Part shown: one piece after another, positions 1-12,464 of the stretch
Numbering within the stretch: position 1 is the stretch's first letter
Layout of the letters: each line of letters starts with the position of its first letter
NCBI GenBank assembly: GCA_000310025.1
Contig: FN649729.1
Location: forward strand, 4,014,964 to 4,078,963
Length of the DNA stretch: 64,000 bases
Direction of reading: 5' to 3'
Origin: Ectocarpus siliculosus
Taxonomy: Eukaryota > Sar > Phaeophyceae > Ectocarpales > Ectocarpaceae
Notes under the pieces: model-generated
What the model was told of the DNA's origin: nothing
The model's database searches: none
Seen by the model: the letters and a program-made list of their open reading frames with translations, nothing else
Program-made: the position numbers and the translations under genes

Positions 1-1684
1 TGCTGCTGTGGATCAATTGAGCTTTACACATCGACCCGGAGGGTGTGGTATCTTGTGTCACATACGGTATGTTAGAAGTCTGTGTCAATGGTGTTGGGAT
101 CGCGATTGCGTTTATCGTGTGTGTGTGTTGTTGGCGGGTATAGACACCGCTGTCGCGTTGTATCGCCTCCTGTCGTTTCGTCACTCATGACAATCTTCTT
201 CGTGTCTTGTAGTTCGAACGATTCCGCATTTGCTCATGCGGGTATAGTCGCTGCTGGTGTTTCGGAGGTGTCGTTGGCATAGCCCTTTGGTCAAGATTGT
301 CATTCGGGTGGATGTTCCCTTTTGATTTCGTCTAGGCTAGATTACGTGGGAAACTCATCTCGGGTGCATATTCGGTGAAAAGCTGCGACATTAAAGAGCC
401 GGTCAACATCGTTCAAAACACATAAACTTTGGACACGAACGTCGGGAAAAGCATGCCAAACACAAACATCTACCCCCATGCCCACGTTTCATCGATCGTG
501 CATTTTACGGGGAAAACGAAGTAGATGCATGTTGGAATCGCTTCCTTAAGCGAGGCGGCGCAAGCCGCCGAAACCCCTTGTAGGTTTTACAAGTGACAAA
601 GAGCGTGTGGTATCTTATGCAACCTATGCCAGGTACTGGTACTAAGCAGATGATGGCATGTGTTGTGCCAGTCAAGTACGTCCTGTAACGCCTGAACAGC
701 GGTGACAGGTAATACTTGCACACCACACACAAGAATGCATGCACACCCACATGTAAGGTGGATAGAATCCGCGTCGGTGCTCCGTGGGGTTGTTCCGAGC
801 GCGAGTGAAAGAGTTAGAACATTCAAAGGTACGACATTGGCGTCCCTTCAGCCGGAGAATCCGGCAACATGCACTTAATTCTTTGCAAATCAGAAATCAA
901 CGGTGCCGCACCCCGGGGAGGGGATGAACTTTGCATCTGAATTGTGCGCCCGGAGTACGTACAAACAGGGGGGGGGGTCATATTTTTCCTGCCATTGAAT
1001 ACCCCGGGTAATGATATAACCCGCCCGGGTAATGATATAACCCGGGGGGAGAACAGCAACCTCGACAAACATCCACATATTCTGTGTTCCCGCAATGGAC
1101 AATAAATGCAAAGTATGCATACTAGCATTCAATCCGATCGATACGGCCATGTGCCCTCTTTTCTTTTCGCTACCGGCAGTCGAATGGTATTGGATACAGT
1201 ATTCCGCGGCGTCCACATAGGAATTGCAATATATAAACCATGCATTTTACAAGGACACAGGGCTTCCACTCAAGAGTTTGGTTTCTTGATTCCCACGGGG
1301 TTCGCAAGAGGACATGGTCGATGTTGGCCCCCGGTTGTATCTCCGATTCGATGGTCACCCAACAAGTTCATCTCTTGCACAGATGTGTGCGAGTCCATTG
1401 CTTTCTCCCTCTGCCTATAAGGCCGTTTCCTACAAATGAAAAATCTCGGACAAAAAAATGCGCAATTTCCTGCTTGATGACTTCTTTGTTTGTGCAAGAG
1501 TTCCAAATTTGGGGTGGGCCGTATCTCACACACTGGGTGTAGATCGTCATGGTTGGCCCGAGATAGTTCATTTGTTCAAATACATAGCGCCGGCAAAGTT
1601 TTCGCCCACAGCATACCACACTCTATCCGACCAACTCATGCATTTTTGCACCCTCCGCCGTTCCCGACCTCTGTCGCCCCGTGG
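1..1684. other. No gene recognised
   Basis: Short overlapping ORFs occur on both strands, but none has convincing protein character. A small direct repeat (ccgggtaatgatataacc, twice) lies near 1003-1042. A G9 run sits near 968. Confidence 0.5.
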
Positions 1685-4298
1685 ATGCAGGACTCGGAAG
1701 ATGCCGTCCAACCCACGCAAGAGTTCGGTTCATGGTACGACCCGGAGAGCGACCCCGGCAACGACTCGAAGGACAAAGAGCTGACCGTCGACCCCAACCG
1801 GTTCGACAACGACAACGGCGGTGAGGGGTCTGACGCAGGCAGCGTGGACCTTCTCGCGCCGCGGCCGCTCCCGGCGGCGATGCGCGGCAACGACGCCCGC
1901 TCGGTCCGCCTGCCTTCCAGGGGCGGCGGGCATGCAGGGCAGTCCTCCAGCCGCCGCGATCCGGCCAGCACCTCTTCGGCCCATGCGGATGGTCGCGCCG
2001 CTTCCTCTTCACGCGGCGGAGCTGCCGCGGTTGTGCGCAGCTCTTTGACGGGCGGCGGGCGCGATGCCGCCAGCACCTCTTCGACCCAGGCGGACGGTCG
2101 TTTGGGTGCCTTTAAGCGGCGGAGCTGCCTCCGTCGTGCGCAGCTCTGTGACGGGCGGCGATGCCGCCAGCACCTCTTCGGCCCACGCGGGTGGTCTTGC
2201 CGGTGCCTTTTCACGCGGCGGAACTGCCTCGGTCGTGCACCGCGCTGCCTCCACCGGCGCCTCCGGCACTTCACCGTAAGCAGATCAACTCTGGAATGAC
2301 CGGGGATGAGCTTTACGACTGCCTCCTGATCGCTCATGTGAACGTGGTGGCTAGGTCAGTCTGCTGGTCAATCCGCAGTTGGTAAGTGATCGTTGTTTTG
2401 TACGATACCGTAGTATCCTTTGTCGTAGCCCCCCTCCGTACAACCCCCCCCCTCCCCCAAATAGAAAGAAAAATACCGCCGGGGTACCAAAAATACATTG
2501 TAGTAGGCCCGGATGACCATAGTTTTTTTCGTACACCCCCCCACTCCTGTTTCTTGTGCGAGCCCCAACGGGATGTTCTTCATTGACGTCAAAATTGTCC
2601 TACCGATAGGGGCATTCACACACAAACCCAGGCATTCCATTATGGGAGAATTTTCGTGTGTGCGGTTGCCGATTCGTCGTATAATAGTAGGTGGTTTTCT
2701 ATGGTGTTGCTTCTAGGGTGCTATGGCAGGTGCATCACAGCAGAGAACAGACAACACCGCGGGTACTATTCGCCCCGTGGCATTTTTTTTTATATCGTTC
2801 TTCTACCGTTGTCTCAGTGTTTTATTCCAACAGGATGTTTAGGTATGTTTCCATATGGCTTGGTTTACAGCTTCACCCCTCTTATAGTAGCCAAAACCGG
2901 TTTACCAACACCTTGGATCTTGCCGAGTGTGTTTTTCACATCTTCGATCCGCACCGTTCAACCATAGCGACGGCACCAACATAACAGAAGCACCTGTAAC
3001 CCACAGGGTTCACTTGCAGACTTGCAGCGCTGAACTTGACGACCGTATCGCGCGGGTGTCTCTTGCCACCTCTCCCACCGTCCGTGTTCGCGTACTTGCA
3101 CCCCCCGAAACCCAGGTGCCCATGATGCACGGGCAGCCTCCCGTTCCGTCGGGCAAGGACGCGGCGAACAAGGCCCTACGCGGATCTGTGGGTAAATGTA
3201 CTTCTACGTAGATGGCTCACTTGCTGACCCACTTGTGTGCTGACCCTATTGGCATGTAGTTTGCGACACCAATGCTCCTCCACGCGGTCCGCGTTATGGA
3301 TTTTCTGCGTGTGTCCGAGATCGGCACGCACGAGTCGGCGGCGTGCAGGGCCACCAGGCAGATGCGGTCTTGGTCGAGGCTGATCAACGGGGGATTCCCT
3401 GACCGTCGAGCGCGAGCCTTCCAGGAGAGATGAACATTTTTGCTGATGTTGTGTTGCGATGAAATAATAAATACTCTTACTTGTAATAATAAATACTCTT
3501 ACTTGTGTTGTCATATTTTAGTCCCCCCACCATAAAGAACTAGCTGCCTGCTCCCGTACGTACATGTAGTCGACGCACCGATACTTCAGACCAACCTTAT
3601 TTCTAGCTTGACCAAGCCCAGGGCATTGTCCTATCTAAGTGTTCACACTTCTTTGTGGCTCTCAGACGTTCCTCGCCAGCGTCTCGCCTGTCGCCCTATC
3701 CGACGACCCGTGTACTTATGTTTTACTTTGCCAGCGTGTGGCGCCAGCTGTTCCATTATATCACGGGACCCCGCCGCCACGGGCACGCCCTCCGGACGCT
3801 CTCCCACTGGGATTACGACAACCCCAAGATCGTCAAGTTCCTGTGCCCGTACGCCGTCACCTCAGATGCAACAAAACGTTAGTTGCTCACAGCTCTCAAC
3901 AACATTCCCATCGACGTCGATGGTTGATAGCGCGCGTTGCGGGCGTCTGTCCCTTCCACTTGCTAAGTTAGGCCAATATCGATACGGAAAAAAGATGGAA
4001 CACAAAACACGCAGAAAGTTAATGCACGATTTCCTCCACTCGCCATACCTCGCTAAAGATATGTACAGGTTCGTGAACACTGTGCGTGCGATGCCTCACA
4101 CACCACAAGTATTCCTGCCCCATCAAAATGGTCCCATCCGACTTTCCTCTCGGTCTTGTAAATTTCTCTGCAGAGGGCTCTGCCGGAGCATCGTCCGACA
4201 CGGAGGGTCGCCTCGTGGTCGCAGAGACCCTCCCCCGGGGCGACAGCATCGAGCTGGATGGCGAGGAGCTCGAGGACTTCCTTGCCGACATGAACTGA
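1685..4298 (+). CDS. Predicted multi-exon gene, function unknown, acidic ends
   Basis: Not recognised. I infer exons 1685-2275 (ATG, MQDSEDAVQP...), 3028-3187, 3260 to about 3430, 3735-3877 and 4174-4298. Splice support: a GTAAGC donor at 2276; an acceptor ...ACTTGCAG at 3027 with matching phase; a GTGGGT donor at 3188; an acceptor ATGTAG at 3259; a GTTAGT donor at 3878; and an acceptor TTCTCTGCAG at 4173, again in matching phase. The first exon is acidic and then Ser/Gly/Ala-rich with three copies of a coding repeat. The third contains VMDFLRV...ACRATRQM..W, faintly F-box-like. The last exon is acidic and ends LEDFLADMN. One reading-frame slip (a missing base near 2114, in ctttaagcgg) interrupts exon 1. 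The join from exon 3 to exon 4 is not resolved. The splicing inference for the last intron is fairly good; function is open. Confidence 0.45.
1965..2262 (+). repeat. Coding minisatellite, three units
   Basis: Units begin ccagcacctcttcg at 1965, 2070 and 2167 (spacings 105 and 97 bp). They encode variants of ASTSSAHADG...GGAAVVRSS. The unequal spacing includes a one-base difference that shifts the reading frame between units 2 and 3. Confidence 0.8.
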
Positions 4299-5808
4299 GC
4301 TCAGGTTCTCCCACGCCGTCCTCGCCTTCGGCTTTTGGTGGGGATGGACCTGCCTCCCACGCCTTTTAGGACGACGAACCTCGCACTTGTTTGTTTTTTC
4401 TCAAGATTTCTGTCTGCCCTCTACACACGGTCCTGCATATGGAGATTCGCGACACGTATGATGCGTTAGAATAAGTTGTGTTGGTGTGCTCTTGGCATGA
4501 TTCGTCCCAAGATGTCCTATACCTCGCGTCTTAGCGTCTTAGGTTCTTAGCGGGGCACGAGCTGCTCGCAAAGTTAAGTTTGGACTTGTTGTGTCGCCCT
4601 TTCACATACGCAGAGGGGGGCTCCGGAGGTCCACTAGTCCTTCGTAGAGCATGCTATATTGGCTTGTTGTCGCGTCGGCGTTTTCTGCTGAAATGCGTGA
4701 GGATCCGTCTTTCGTTGTGTGGGTAGTATTCGGCTTGTCGCGTATACTCTGTGGGTATCCTGCACTCATGGTGTGCACCACGAGGTTGTTCGCTTATCCG
4801 AGTGATAACGGGGGGCAGGTTGCGGTGTGGATGGGGAGCTCATAATCGCCGGTTGCTTTGTAGCATGTGTAGCTCATGTGGGAAAGTTTTTTTTCCCTCT
4901 GTTCTCGTCACAACCTGTGGCAGTGTTTTGGCTCACACGCTTGGGGGGCGGACGGCTCCTCCTCTTGATTGCGTGTTTTGCGCTGACCTCATCAGATCAT
5001 GTGTTCACGGGGTTGCATCGTATCTTTGGGCACAAAATGATCCTCGCATAGGATTCGTTGTTGTTGGGATATAGGTTTTCATGGCTGGGTCTCTCGCTAA
5101 GCTGTTAGCGGGCTGAGAGAGACTTTCTATTTTGGTCTGTCGCGCGTGCGTATTTTTTTTCGTTTTTTTTCTCAAGCAAGTCTTGTGCAGGTCAGAGAAA
5201 TGCGTGCGTTGGCACGGGTGTAGTTGGTGTGGAGAGAACTCACAGCCTGTGTGGCAGGTTGTAGTTGAGCACTACAGCCGACCTCTTGGAATTGGGACCC
5301 AGTCCGCGTAGAGCGTGTTTTTGTGGGGGGGTACCAAGTGATTCTCTAGTTCGCCTTCAAGAAACGACAGCAGTCTGGCTGAATGCGTCGCGCGAAATGA
5401 TCTTGTCCAGTGTTGTTGATGGCGATGTAATTTCTCGTCCTCTTTTGTCGCACAGAAGCCCCCGCCGGGTGGGTTTCTTCATGTATTGTGAGAGTCAACA
5501 TGTACCGAGCCGGAGTCCGGGCTACAGCTTTGTGGGGCTGCTTGCCCGAACTTTAGGATTGTCACGAGGAGAAACATGATGAATGAACAAACCCCGAATA
5601 CGAAACAAATCGAGAAACTGAATGTTCATGTAGCTAAATGCTCAGTGAAGCCTCGGCTTAACCCTGCGCAGAAGTTATCATTGCCAGCCCCCCCCCTGGC
5701 ACGGTGCCCCCTTGAGGAACCTCTCGGGTCTGTCCCGAGGGTTGTGACCATGCGACGAGGGTAATAGGGTATACCCTTACTGTTTTTGCCAGGGCGGGAC
5801 CATAAATT
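4299..5808. other. No gene recognised
   Basis: T/G-rich sequence on the + strand. Short ORFs lack domain features or splice support. It probably holds the 3' flank of the upstream gene. Confidence 0.5.
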
Positions 5809-6054
5809 TCGTCCGCCATTCTATGTCACCACCCTGCCAAGGTCGGAGTAGCCCACCCTGCACATGGAGCAAGATTGTCACATGGTAACCATGTGTCTCG
5901 TCCGCCATTTTTTGTCACCACCCTGCCAAGGTCGGAGTAGCCCACCCTGCACACGGAGCAAGATTGTCACATGGTAACCATGTGTCTCGTCCGCCATTTT
6001 TTGTTATCACCCTGCCAAGGTCGAAGTAGCCCACCCTGCCCATGGAGCAAAGTG
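5809..6054. repeat. 89-bp tandem repeat, about 2.8 copies
   Basis: Copies start tcgtccgccatt at 5809, 5898 and 5987. They contain ccaccctgccaaggtcggag and, in the first two, the inner palindromic word catggtaaccatg. The third copy is truncated and diverges after about 6050. Confidence 0.9.
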
Positions 6055-8521
6055 GCTACCAGCTTAAGCTAACAGCAGATTACGCCTAGTGTCTGCAGGT
6101 CCGTAGCCACTATCAGCTGACGACAGACGGTACAACAGGGGAAGGCAGATTCGTGAGCAAAAGATGCGCTATCGTATGCATAAAAGAGGAAGATTACAGA
6201 GGAGCCCAGATACAGCTGTAGATCCGGAGCTGATTGCCGTGTTTTTCGAAAGTTGTTTGTGGTCTTCTCACAGCATCCTCGGACTTTCCGCAACTGCTGC
6301 TGCTCTGCTGTGCCAAATCGAGGCGCAACCAGAGACAAGGCATGTACAGTAGGTCAGCCTCCCTTGGAGGTATGTGTTGCATATCCATCCGCGCTCATAG
6401 AAAGGAGATAACACACCAAGGACTCGGACGTGAGCTGCTACAAAATTTGTAGAGCCAGCGAGACGCAGGGACAACGGCAAATTGAAAAAAGTTCATAAAT
6501 TAATTCCGCCGCATCTTTTCCTCCCTCACCATTGCTGTGTTTGCATGCCAGTCATCCTCTGCCCAAAGACAAGACAAGCGAAGGCCGGGGTGCTGCTCTA
6601 GCTGTGGTGGCCTGTTGACACGCTGTTCCTTGACGATGATGTAAGAAGGTAAGGGCCGATCTCGTAGCTAGCGACCCGATGGGCGGCATGGAACAAGCTC
6701 TGCATGAAGCAAAGAGGCCCCGATTGTAGATATATCGTACAATGTAAAATGTACAAAGGGGGGGTCGTGCGAGGAATGCAAATCTCCGCAATCTCCGTTT
6801 GTTTTGCTGCTCCACAGCAGTAGCATGATCTCAGGTCCGTCCACCATCATGCAAGTTTCCACTGCGCGACTTACCAGCCGTAGTCTGCGTGTTGTCAAGA
6901 CACTATAGCCACCGTTTCTCCTCATGTAATGAGTCTCCGCTGATGGTGTAGCTGCTGCACCGTGGATAGATATCAACACCATCAGCTACACAACGTCCGA
7001 CTTGGCTCTGTACCCCGGCGTCCGACGTATGTAGAACCCGCCCGACGTATGTGTAGGCAACGAAGCACACACATACTTGTCGGGGCCCACCCCCTGCCCC
7101 CACTGCATCCACTGAAGGTGAAAACCACTTCAAACGGGGAGGCTATTCCTCTGGCCGGCGGCCATTTTCAAAATGATTGAACCCCGGGGTCGGAGTCAGT
7201 GAAGGAGTCAACGGTGAACCCGGCGTAGGAGTCAGGTTAGGGGTTGCTGCCGTTGGTTGCAGAGCTTGGGCAGGGGTGGAGCATTTGTTGTGACAAGTAA
7301 GTGGCGGCGCAGACGGAGAGACAGTGGGAGGCGGAGGGAGAGATACGTCATGTCCAACAGCGAGATGGTGCGGCGTCATATGCTCTGACAGGAGGCGGGT
7401 TCATCATGATCGCGATCCTTCGTTTCAGGAGCAGTATCGTTTGGTTCCAGGGGGCAAAACAGCACGGTTGGGGTGTTCTCATCGTACCTACCGTGGGTGT
7501 TTTGGACACAAAATGGGTACACTCTCCAGGGGGGGCGAACTGACACAACGTGCAGCCCAAATAGCCTCCCTGTTTCGGGGGAACGGTGATCTCTTGTTTC
7601 GCATGCACGGGGGCAAACAAGCATGATGGGGATGTTTCGATCGTACCGAAAACAGGGGGCTTGATGAGGGTTGTTTTGAGGCGGGGACAGGAGGCGGCGG
7701 AAGAAATGTAAAAATGTGCGTGTGTGTGTAAAAAGTGGTAGACTAGAGTACACAGACCTCAAAAACAGCGAGTGCCCCTGCCCTACTCCCGCGTGTGCTG
7801 CTCCTCACAAGTGTTATAGCAGTGTGTACGAGCTGATACGAGTCTAGTGCATACGAGTTCCACCGGAGCCGGAGCCTTGGCGAAATGCGGTGAAAAATGC
7901 GTGATCACACAAAAGGGCGCGCGAAAAAACGTCACCGCAGCAGCTAACCCCTGTACTACTAAACCATGCCCCTTCGCTTTCAACTTTCTACTACACACAA
8001 AGAAGCATACCGGCTGCGTGGCTTGTTTGTCGCCGCGTAGAAAGCTTCAAGCTCTACCCCCCGCGCGCGGAAGCTGCCCCCGGCTCATCGAATATAGTGG
8101 AACAAAGTTTTGCACATGTCGTACAATACGAATAATACCTTTGCGACACATGTTGCACATGTCGTCCATTGAGAGTACGTTGTGTGACCCATGCTTCACA
8201 TGTCATCCTATGATACTCCCATCACCCGTTGTAGATGCGATACCACTTGCCGAGTTTTCGAAAAAATATTTGAGAAGTACCTCTCGAATAACGTGTCGTA
8301 GAGGTTGGGTCTTCGGAATTCCTTGTGGATGACATGTACATGCAACACCATTTGAAATGTACCCCTTAGGCAGAGCAGGCAGAGCAGGCAGAGCACGCTT
8401 GAGAGGTTGCACTTCTCGAGGGATTCGATGAAATTGATTTCATCTAGATTTTCGTTAGATTTGAAAAAGGTATTATTCCTTCACGACTTCGTCACATGAC
8501 TTCGTCTCATCACCAGCGGAT
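6055..8521. other. No gene recognised
   Basis: ORFs of 60-160 codons on both strands overlap one another without coding character. A 9-bp triplication (ggcagagca) lies at about 8369-8395, just 3' of the next gene. Confidence 0.45.
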
Positions 8522-10564
8522 TTACCCCTGGTCCCGTTCGCTTGAGCTAGCTCCGTCTAAAGGGGGGGGATTACTAATACTAAAACCAACAACGCGGACC
8601 GGAACGGGGAAGTTTTCATTTGCCATGCTACCACTGTCACGCGAAACAATCGAGGTGCGGTGTAGAAAACAAACCAATTCTCGCATCTCTTCTAGCTCGG
8701 TCGACCCAACAATACGAGCAAAAAGATCAAGAAGGCCCGTCCACCTCATACGTCCAACTTTCTGAGTCAACTCGTAGCCAACCGTATACAAGGGGGGATC
8801 AACTGGGACAAGAAGTATTTTCTCGTTCGTGAACCACATCGCACACGCTGAAATATCGACACTGCAATCAACAACAAGTTCTGCCCCAAAGCACGTAGAT
8901 GGCCAGACCTCACGGCATACTTGGAAGAAGCATCGAAAATCGTGGAATTCTAAGCCTTCGCTGCGCGGGGGAAGAGATAAGGTCATCCCTAGTTGGCACA
9001 GAATACCTGCGATGGAGGCTTCCGACCAAGTGCTTTTTGGATTGTGCTTCTTCAGGTAGCCTAAAACATTGGTCAAGTACAATGCACTACATGGTCTCCC
9101 TCGTGGACTTAGTGCACGCACAACTGCTTCGGATACCGGGCTTAAAGCCAAGGCAGGATCCTTCGACAAATCCGAGCTAAGAGTCTTCGCAAATTCCAAA
9201 AGGGAAAAACTCTCGGCTACCTTCGGCGCCAAGGCCAACAGGATAGAAAAGGACTCCTGTAAATCTGTAGTAAATGGGCAAGCTGTCCTCATCGCTACCT
9301 TCCGGCTTCGCACTTCAAATCCTTCAGGAAAAGCTACCGTGAGACCCAACCCTGGGAAATACGATGTCGTGCAGCCCGGTGCAATTGCGATATTCAAGTT
9401 GTGCTTCCGAAAGCCTTCAAAGATGGCAAAAGTTGGCTCCATCCCTGAAGCCTGCGTGATGCAGCTCCTGATCAGATTAAGTTCTTTCCGCTTGTAGGAC
9501 CTGACACCAACATGACCAGGTCTAGCGGCTTCGCTCTCGATGATGTCCACAAAATCGGAAACTACTTTCTGCATGTCATTGACGAGCACCAACTCGACGT
9601 CTCGGTCACGGAGCGGTAAGTTAACCCTTGCCTCCCGGATCCTGGTGGCGAGCTCTTCATGCGTGGGCATCCGGAGCAATGGAGAGCGTCGCGTCGGGTC
9701 GTTGTGAACATCCCGCAGATACTGCCTAGAGAGCAACGAGATCCCATCACGGGAACTTTGCGCAGCGAATTCTTCCCCCAACTCCTTTGCCACCTTCTGT
9801 ACCGCCATCATAAATGTTACAGAATAACCCTCTAACATATTGCACAACGTCTCAAAGGCAGAGTAGTCCTCAAGGACTCTGGAGGATACCATAAACATGT
9901 CTGGACTGGACATGCTGCCGAGATCGCTGGGTACATCAATACCCGAAACCTTCAACTCACCACGAAGGTTCTCACAGAAAAGGTAGGTCTGCGAGTTATG
10001 TCGCAGTACTAGCCCGCCAACAACTGTTTCGTTTCGTGCGAAACCTATCACTTCTTGTAGGTCTTCGTCTAATCTCACATCAGACAGCGGAGGCGTTGAC
10101 ACGTGTACCCGCAAAAGCCTCGAAGTGTGTTGTTCGCATAGCCACGAAATTTCGTGAAGTTCACCGTCCATTAGTGAAGGCAACATTGGCCAACAGAACC
10201 TAGGTCGATTCTCTTCCTCGGGTGGACAACCAAGCGAATGCTGGAGGAATCGCTTGGTTTTAGCGTCCCTAAGGAGAAACCTGTCTCGACGGCTTAGATT
10301 AACGAACAACCCTAGGGCTATCATGCTCAGCCGGGCTCCTGGCGAGCCGCCAAGAGAGAGAGCGGCCAGAAGCTGAGGTGTCACGTCGTCCTCCCCGAAA
10401 ACAAACGCTTCGAGAGGGCCCTTCGGAAGCTTCTTCAAGAGCGCCAGACCCCGCGCCCGATCAAACCATTTGGTGATCATCGACCTCCCAGACTTCGCCA
10501 GTTGAAATGTGCCTGGGATAAGACCAGACGAAACGGCAAGCTCCGTCGCGGTAGCCTCCGCCAT
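8522..10564 (-). CDS. 680-aa hypothetical protein, single exon
   Basis: A long uninterrupted frame with natural protein composition, read from the ATG at 10564 (MAEATATELAV...). The frame opens slightly upstream at 10618 with no earlier ATG after an in-frame stop. I do not recognise a family: no zinc-binding cysteine clusters, no Walker motifs, no transmembrane helices and no low-complexity tracts were seen. Several moderately hydrophobic Leu-rich stretches suggest a helical globular protein. It ends close to a Ser-rich tail (DGASSSERDQG). The next feature upstream on the same strand is a Bro-N-family fragment. The lack of introns contrasts with the spliced genes elsewhere and fits the style of the intronless accessory genes in the window. 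It could also be an exon of a larger gene. Confidence 0.65.
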   Translation of the reverse strand: MAEATATELAVSSGLIPGTFQLAKSGRSMITKWFDRARGLALLKKLPKGPLEAFVFGEDDVTPQLLAALSLGGSPGARLSMIALGLFVNLSRRDRFLLRDAKTKRFLQHSLGCPPEEENRPRFCWPMLPSLMDGELHEISWLCEQHTSRLLRVHVSTPPLSDVRLDEDLQEVIGFARNETVVGGLVLRHNSQTYLFCENLRGELKVSGIDVPSDLGSMSSPDMFMVSSRVLEDYSAFETLCNMLEGYSVTFMMAVQKVAKELGEEFAAQSSRDGISLLSRQYLRDVHNDPTRRSPLLRMPTHEELATRIREARVNLPLRDRDVELVLVNDMQKVVSDFVDIIESEAARPGHVGVRSYKRKELNLIRSCITQASGMEPTFAIFEGFRKHNLNIAIAPGCTTSYFPGLGLTVAFPEGFEVRSRKVAMRTACPFTTDLQESFSILLALAPKVAESFSLLEFAKTLSSDLSKDPALALSPVSEAVVRALSPRGRPCSALYLTNVLGYLKKHNPKSTWSEASIAGILCQLGMTLSLPPRSEGLEFHDFRCFFQVCREVWPSTCFGAELVVDCSVDISACAMWFTNEKILLVPVDPPLYTVGYELTQKVGRMRWTGLLDLFARIVGSTELEEMRELVCFLHRTSIVSRDSGSMANENFPVPVRVVGFSISNPPPLDGASSSERDQG

Positions 10565-10614
10565 CGCAGTAGCTTCTGATATCGCGGTGACGCAAAAGTT
10601 AATGTCGGTAACCA

Positions 10615-10830
10615 ACAATGAGGCAAGGATTCATTCGCGACTTCCTCGAGCGAAAACCTTAGGGTTGAATCCTCGAGCTGAAGGCAAGGATTCATGCAAG
10701 ACTTCCTCGAGTTGAAAATCAACACTTGCTCGAACTCAAGCGAAAACCTTTAGGGACTACACTTGCCGTAGAGCTCATTGAACGAAACCTTAGGGTTGAA
10801 TACATGGAAGGACTACATTTGTTTCTTGAT
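10615..10830. repeat. Degenerate short repeats upstream of the 680-aa ORF
   Basis: The word gcgaaa(a)cctt(t)agggttgaa and the word aaggattcatgcaagacttcctcgag recur in imperfect copies. This lies directly 5' of the 680-aa gene. Function unknown. Confidence 0.6.
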
Positions 10831-10935
10831 GCGAAACGAAAAAAAGGGTGATCCCTACCCAGGCAAGCAAATCAGCAAATCACCCGAACATGATGGTAAC
10901 GAACCTACGACAAAAAGCAAGACATCTGCGGTAAT

Positions 10936-11544
10936 CTATTCCTCAAGCTTTTTGCCGTGGTGGTGAGCGCGTGAAAATAGGACTGGCCAACGCCACCAAA
11001 TACAGCATGCGTCCCTCGATCGACAAGGCGGCAAATTGACGCGGCAAATGAGCGGGGAATAAAGACACCATCTTGGCCCGGCGGCTCCTTTCGCGTGATC
11101 CTGCTTGATACTTTTTGCAGAGTTACCATGCTCATACTCCTTGCGCATGTCTCGCCGAGTGAGACCAGACACGTACTGACACAAGCTTGCTTGAGCGCCG
11201 ACGTCGAGCTCGACGCCGAGGTCAGCCAAGGCCTTGTAGCGACGAATCATGAGAGCTAGTTGTTGTTTTTGGAGATCCAGTTTTTTTTTCTCGATGCCTA
11301 GCTGGATGATAGTCTTTGCGAAGACCTCACGATCCGCGCTGGGGAGGTCATGAAACGGGTCCCGGTGGTCCGGATTATCATGTTCCCCTAGCAGACGTGT
11401 CACTTTAATGTTTGCAGTTTCGAGTCTTCGGTTGAGGTCGTCCATTGTATCAAGTTGTGAAATATGTGGATCGTCAAAAGTCGCCCAATCCTGCTCACTA
11501 TGGATGGTCCAAAATCGACATCTTTGTTGTCGATGCTGCACCAA
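10936..11544 (-). pseudogene. Bro-N-family paralogue fragment (coiled region)
   Basis: The frame has no ATG at its start (it opens with TTG). Its middle (KKKLDLQKQQLALMIRRY, then LGVELD, then GLTRRDM) aligns by eye with the coiled-coil and following segment of the intact Bro-N-like protein at 54423-55487 (SQKQALKRQR, RY, IEVDLD, LLTKRDL). The Bro-N-type domain itself is absent from this frame, and the C-terminal half is out of register: other frames in 10950-11130 look protein-like too. I therefore read it as a truncated or frame-broken paralogue, though a spliced gene with 5' exons near 11.6-12.0 kb is possible. The family relation is well supported; the gene status is not. Confidence 0.6.
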
Positions 11545-11628
11545 GAGGATTCCATTAGTTCGACATGTCTACGAGTAATCATGTGTCGCGTTTCAAGAAT
11601 CCCAGAAAAAAAATCAAACGTAAAACTT

Positions 11629-12015
11629 TCAACGTAAATGGGATGCATTTTCTCTTGTCTTCCTTGTCTTGAACGGGCGCCCGGTGTATCCCGGTGTATA
11701 ACTGGCAAGTGCTAACCCTCGGACAAAGAATATGCAGTAAAACGGCCGAACGAGAAGGAGCATCGGAAGGAGTACTTGCGAGATATCGGTAGCTTTGACC
11801 AAGAGCAAGACCCAGAACCTGAAGTGCATGTCGAGGTATCTCGCGTACGCCACCATGTCAAGGTCTTTGCATTCCTTTTCTACTTCGTGTGACCAGTCGA
11901 CAAACAACACGAAAACGACAAACACCACCAGGGGAGCAGGCAGCGAAATCCTCCACGGCAACCTCTTTTCCTCCTTGACGATGGTGGAGCACACGGAGCT
12001 TATCAGAATCCCCAC
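11629..12015 (-). CDS. Hydrophobic ORF, possible membrane-protein exon
   Basis: A 128-codon frame with strong hydrophobic stretches: around residues 27-41 (APLVVFVVFVLFV) and 68-103 (FWVLLLV, VLLPMLLLV, CIFFVRGLAL). These would make two to three transmembrane helices. It has an ATG start. No family recognised. It lies just 5' of the Bro-N-family fragment on the same strand. It could be an exon or a chance hydrophobic frame. Confidence 0.35.
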   Translation of the reverse strand: MGILISSVCSTIVKEEKRLPWRISLPAPLVVFVVFVLFVDWSHEVEKECKDLDMVAYARYLDMHFRFWVLLLVKATDISQVLLPMLLLVRPFYCIFFVRGLALASYTPGYTGRPFKTRKTRENASHLR

Positions 12016-12464
12016 CGATGTAGCGGGAGAGTACCAGTGCTCAGGAACAACTTAAAGGAACGGAAAGCATGTTTGACAGTAATTAGCGCCCACACCACGC
12101 TCCAAAAGACCCCATGAGAGGTGTGTGTGGGGAGTGTGGGGAGTGGCATAAGTGAGACCAAAACTCAAACTGCTTGTTGAAGGAACGCTTCCGCCGCATG
12201 AATAACTCCGAGCAAAAATCGCTAGACGGACCTTATTTTGTATGTTTTTTTCACTAGACATTCGGTCGGCAGGATATTCTTAAAAATCACATTCAACTAT
12301 ATTTTTGACCCCCAGACAAATATTTGATGATACACGAGATTCCCCCATTTTTCGACTCCATTCCAACCCTACTTGTTCACTTGGTTTTAATGCTTCGGCT
12401 TCTTGTCCTTCTTGGCCTTTTTGTGGTCTTGGGTCCCCTAATTCTGAAGCGAATTCGGAGGTAA

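Noticed and set aside
1490-2299. 269-codon ORF as one gene
   Set aside because: The first ~65 codons precede a better ATG and the last third is out of frame relative to the coding repeat; the multi-exon model fits better.
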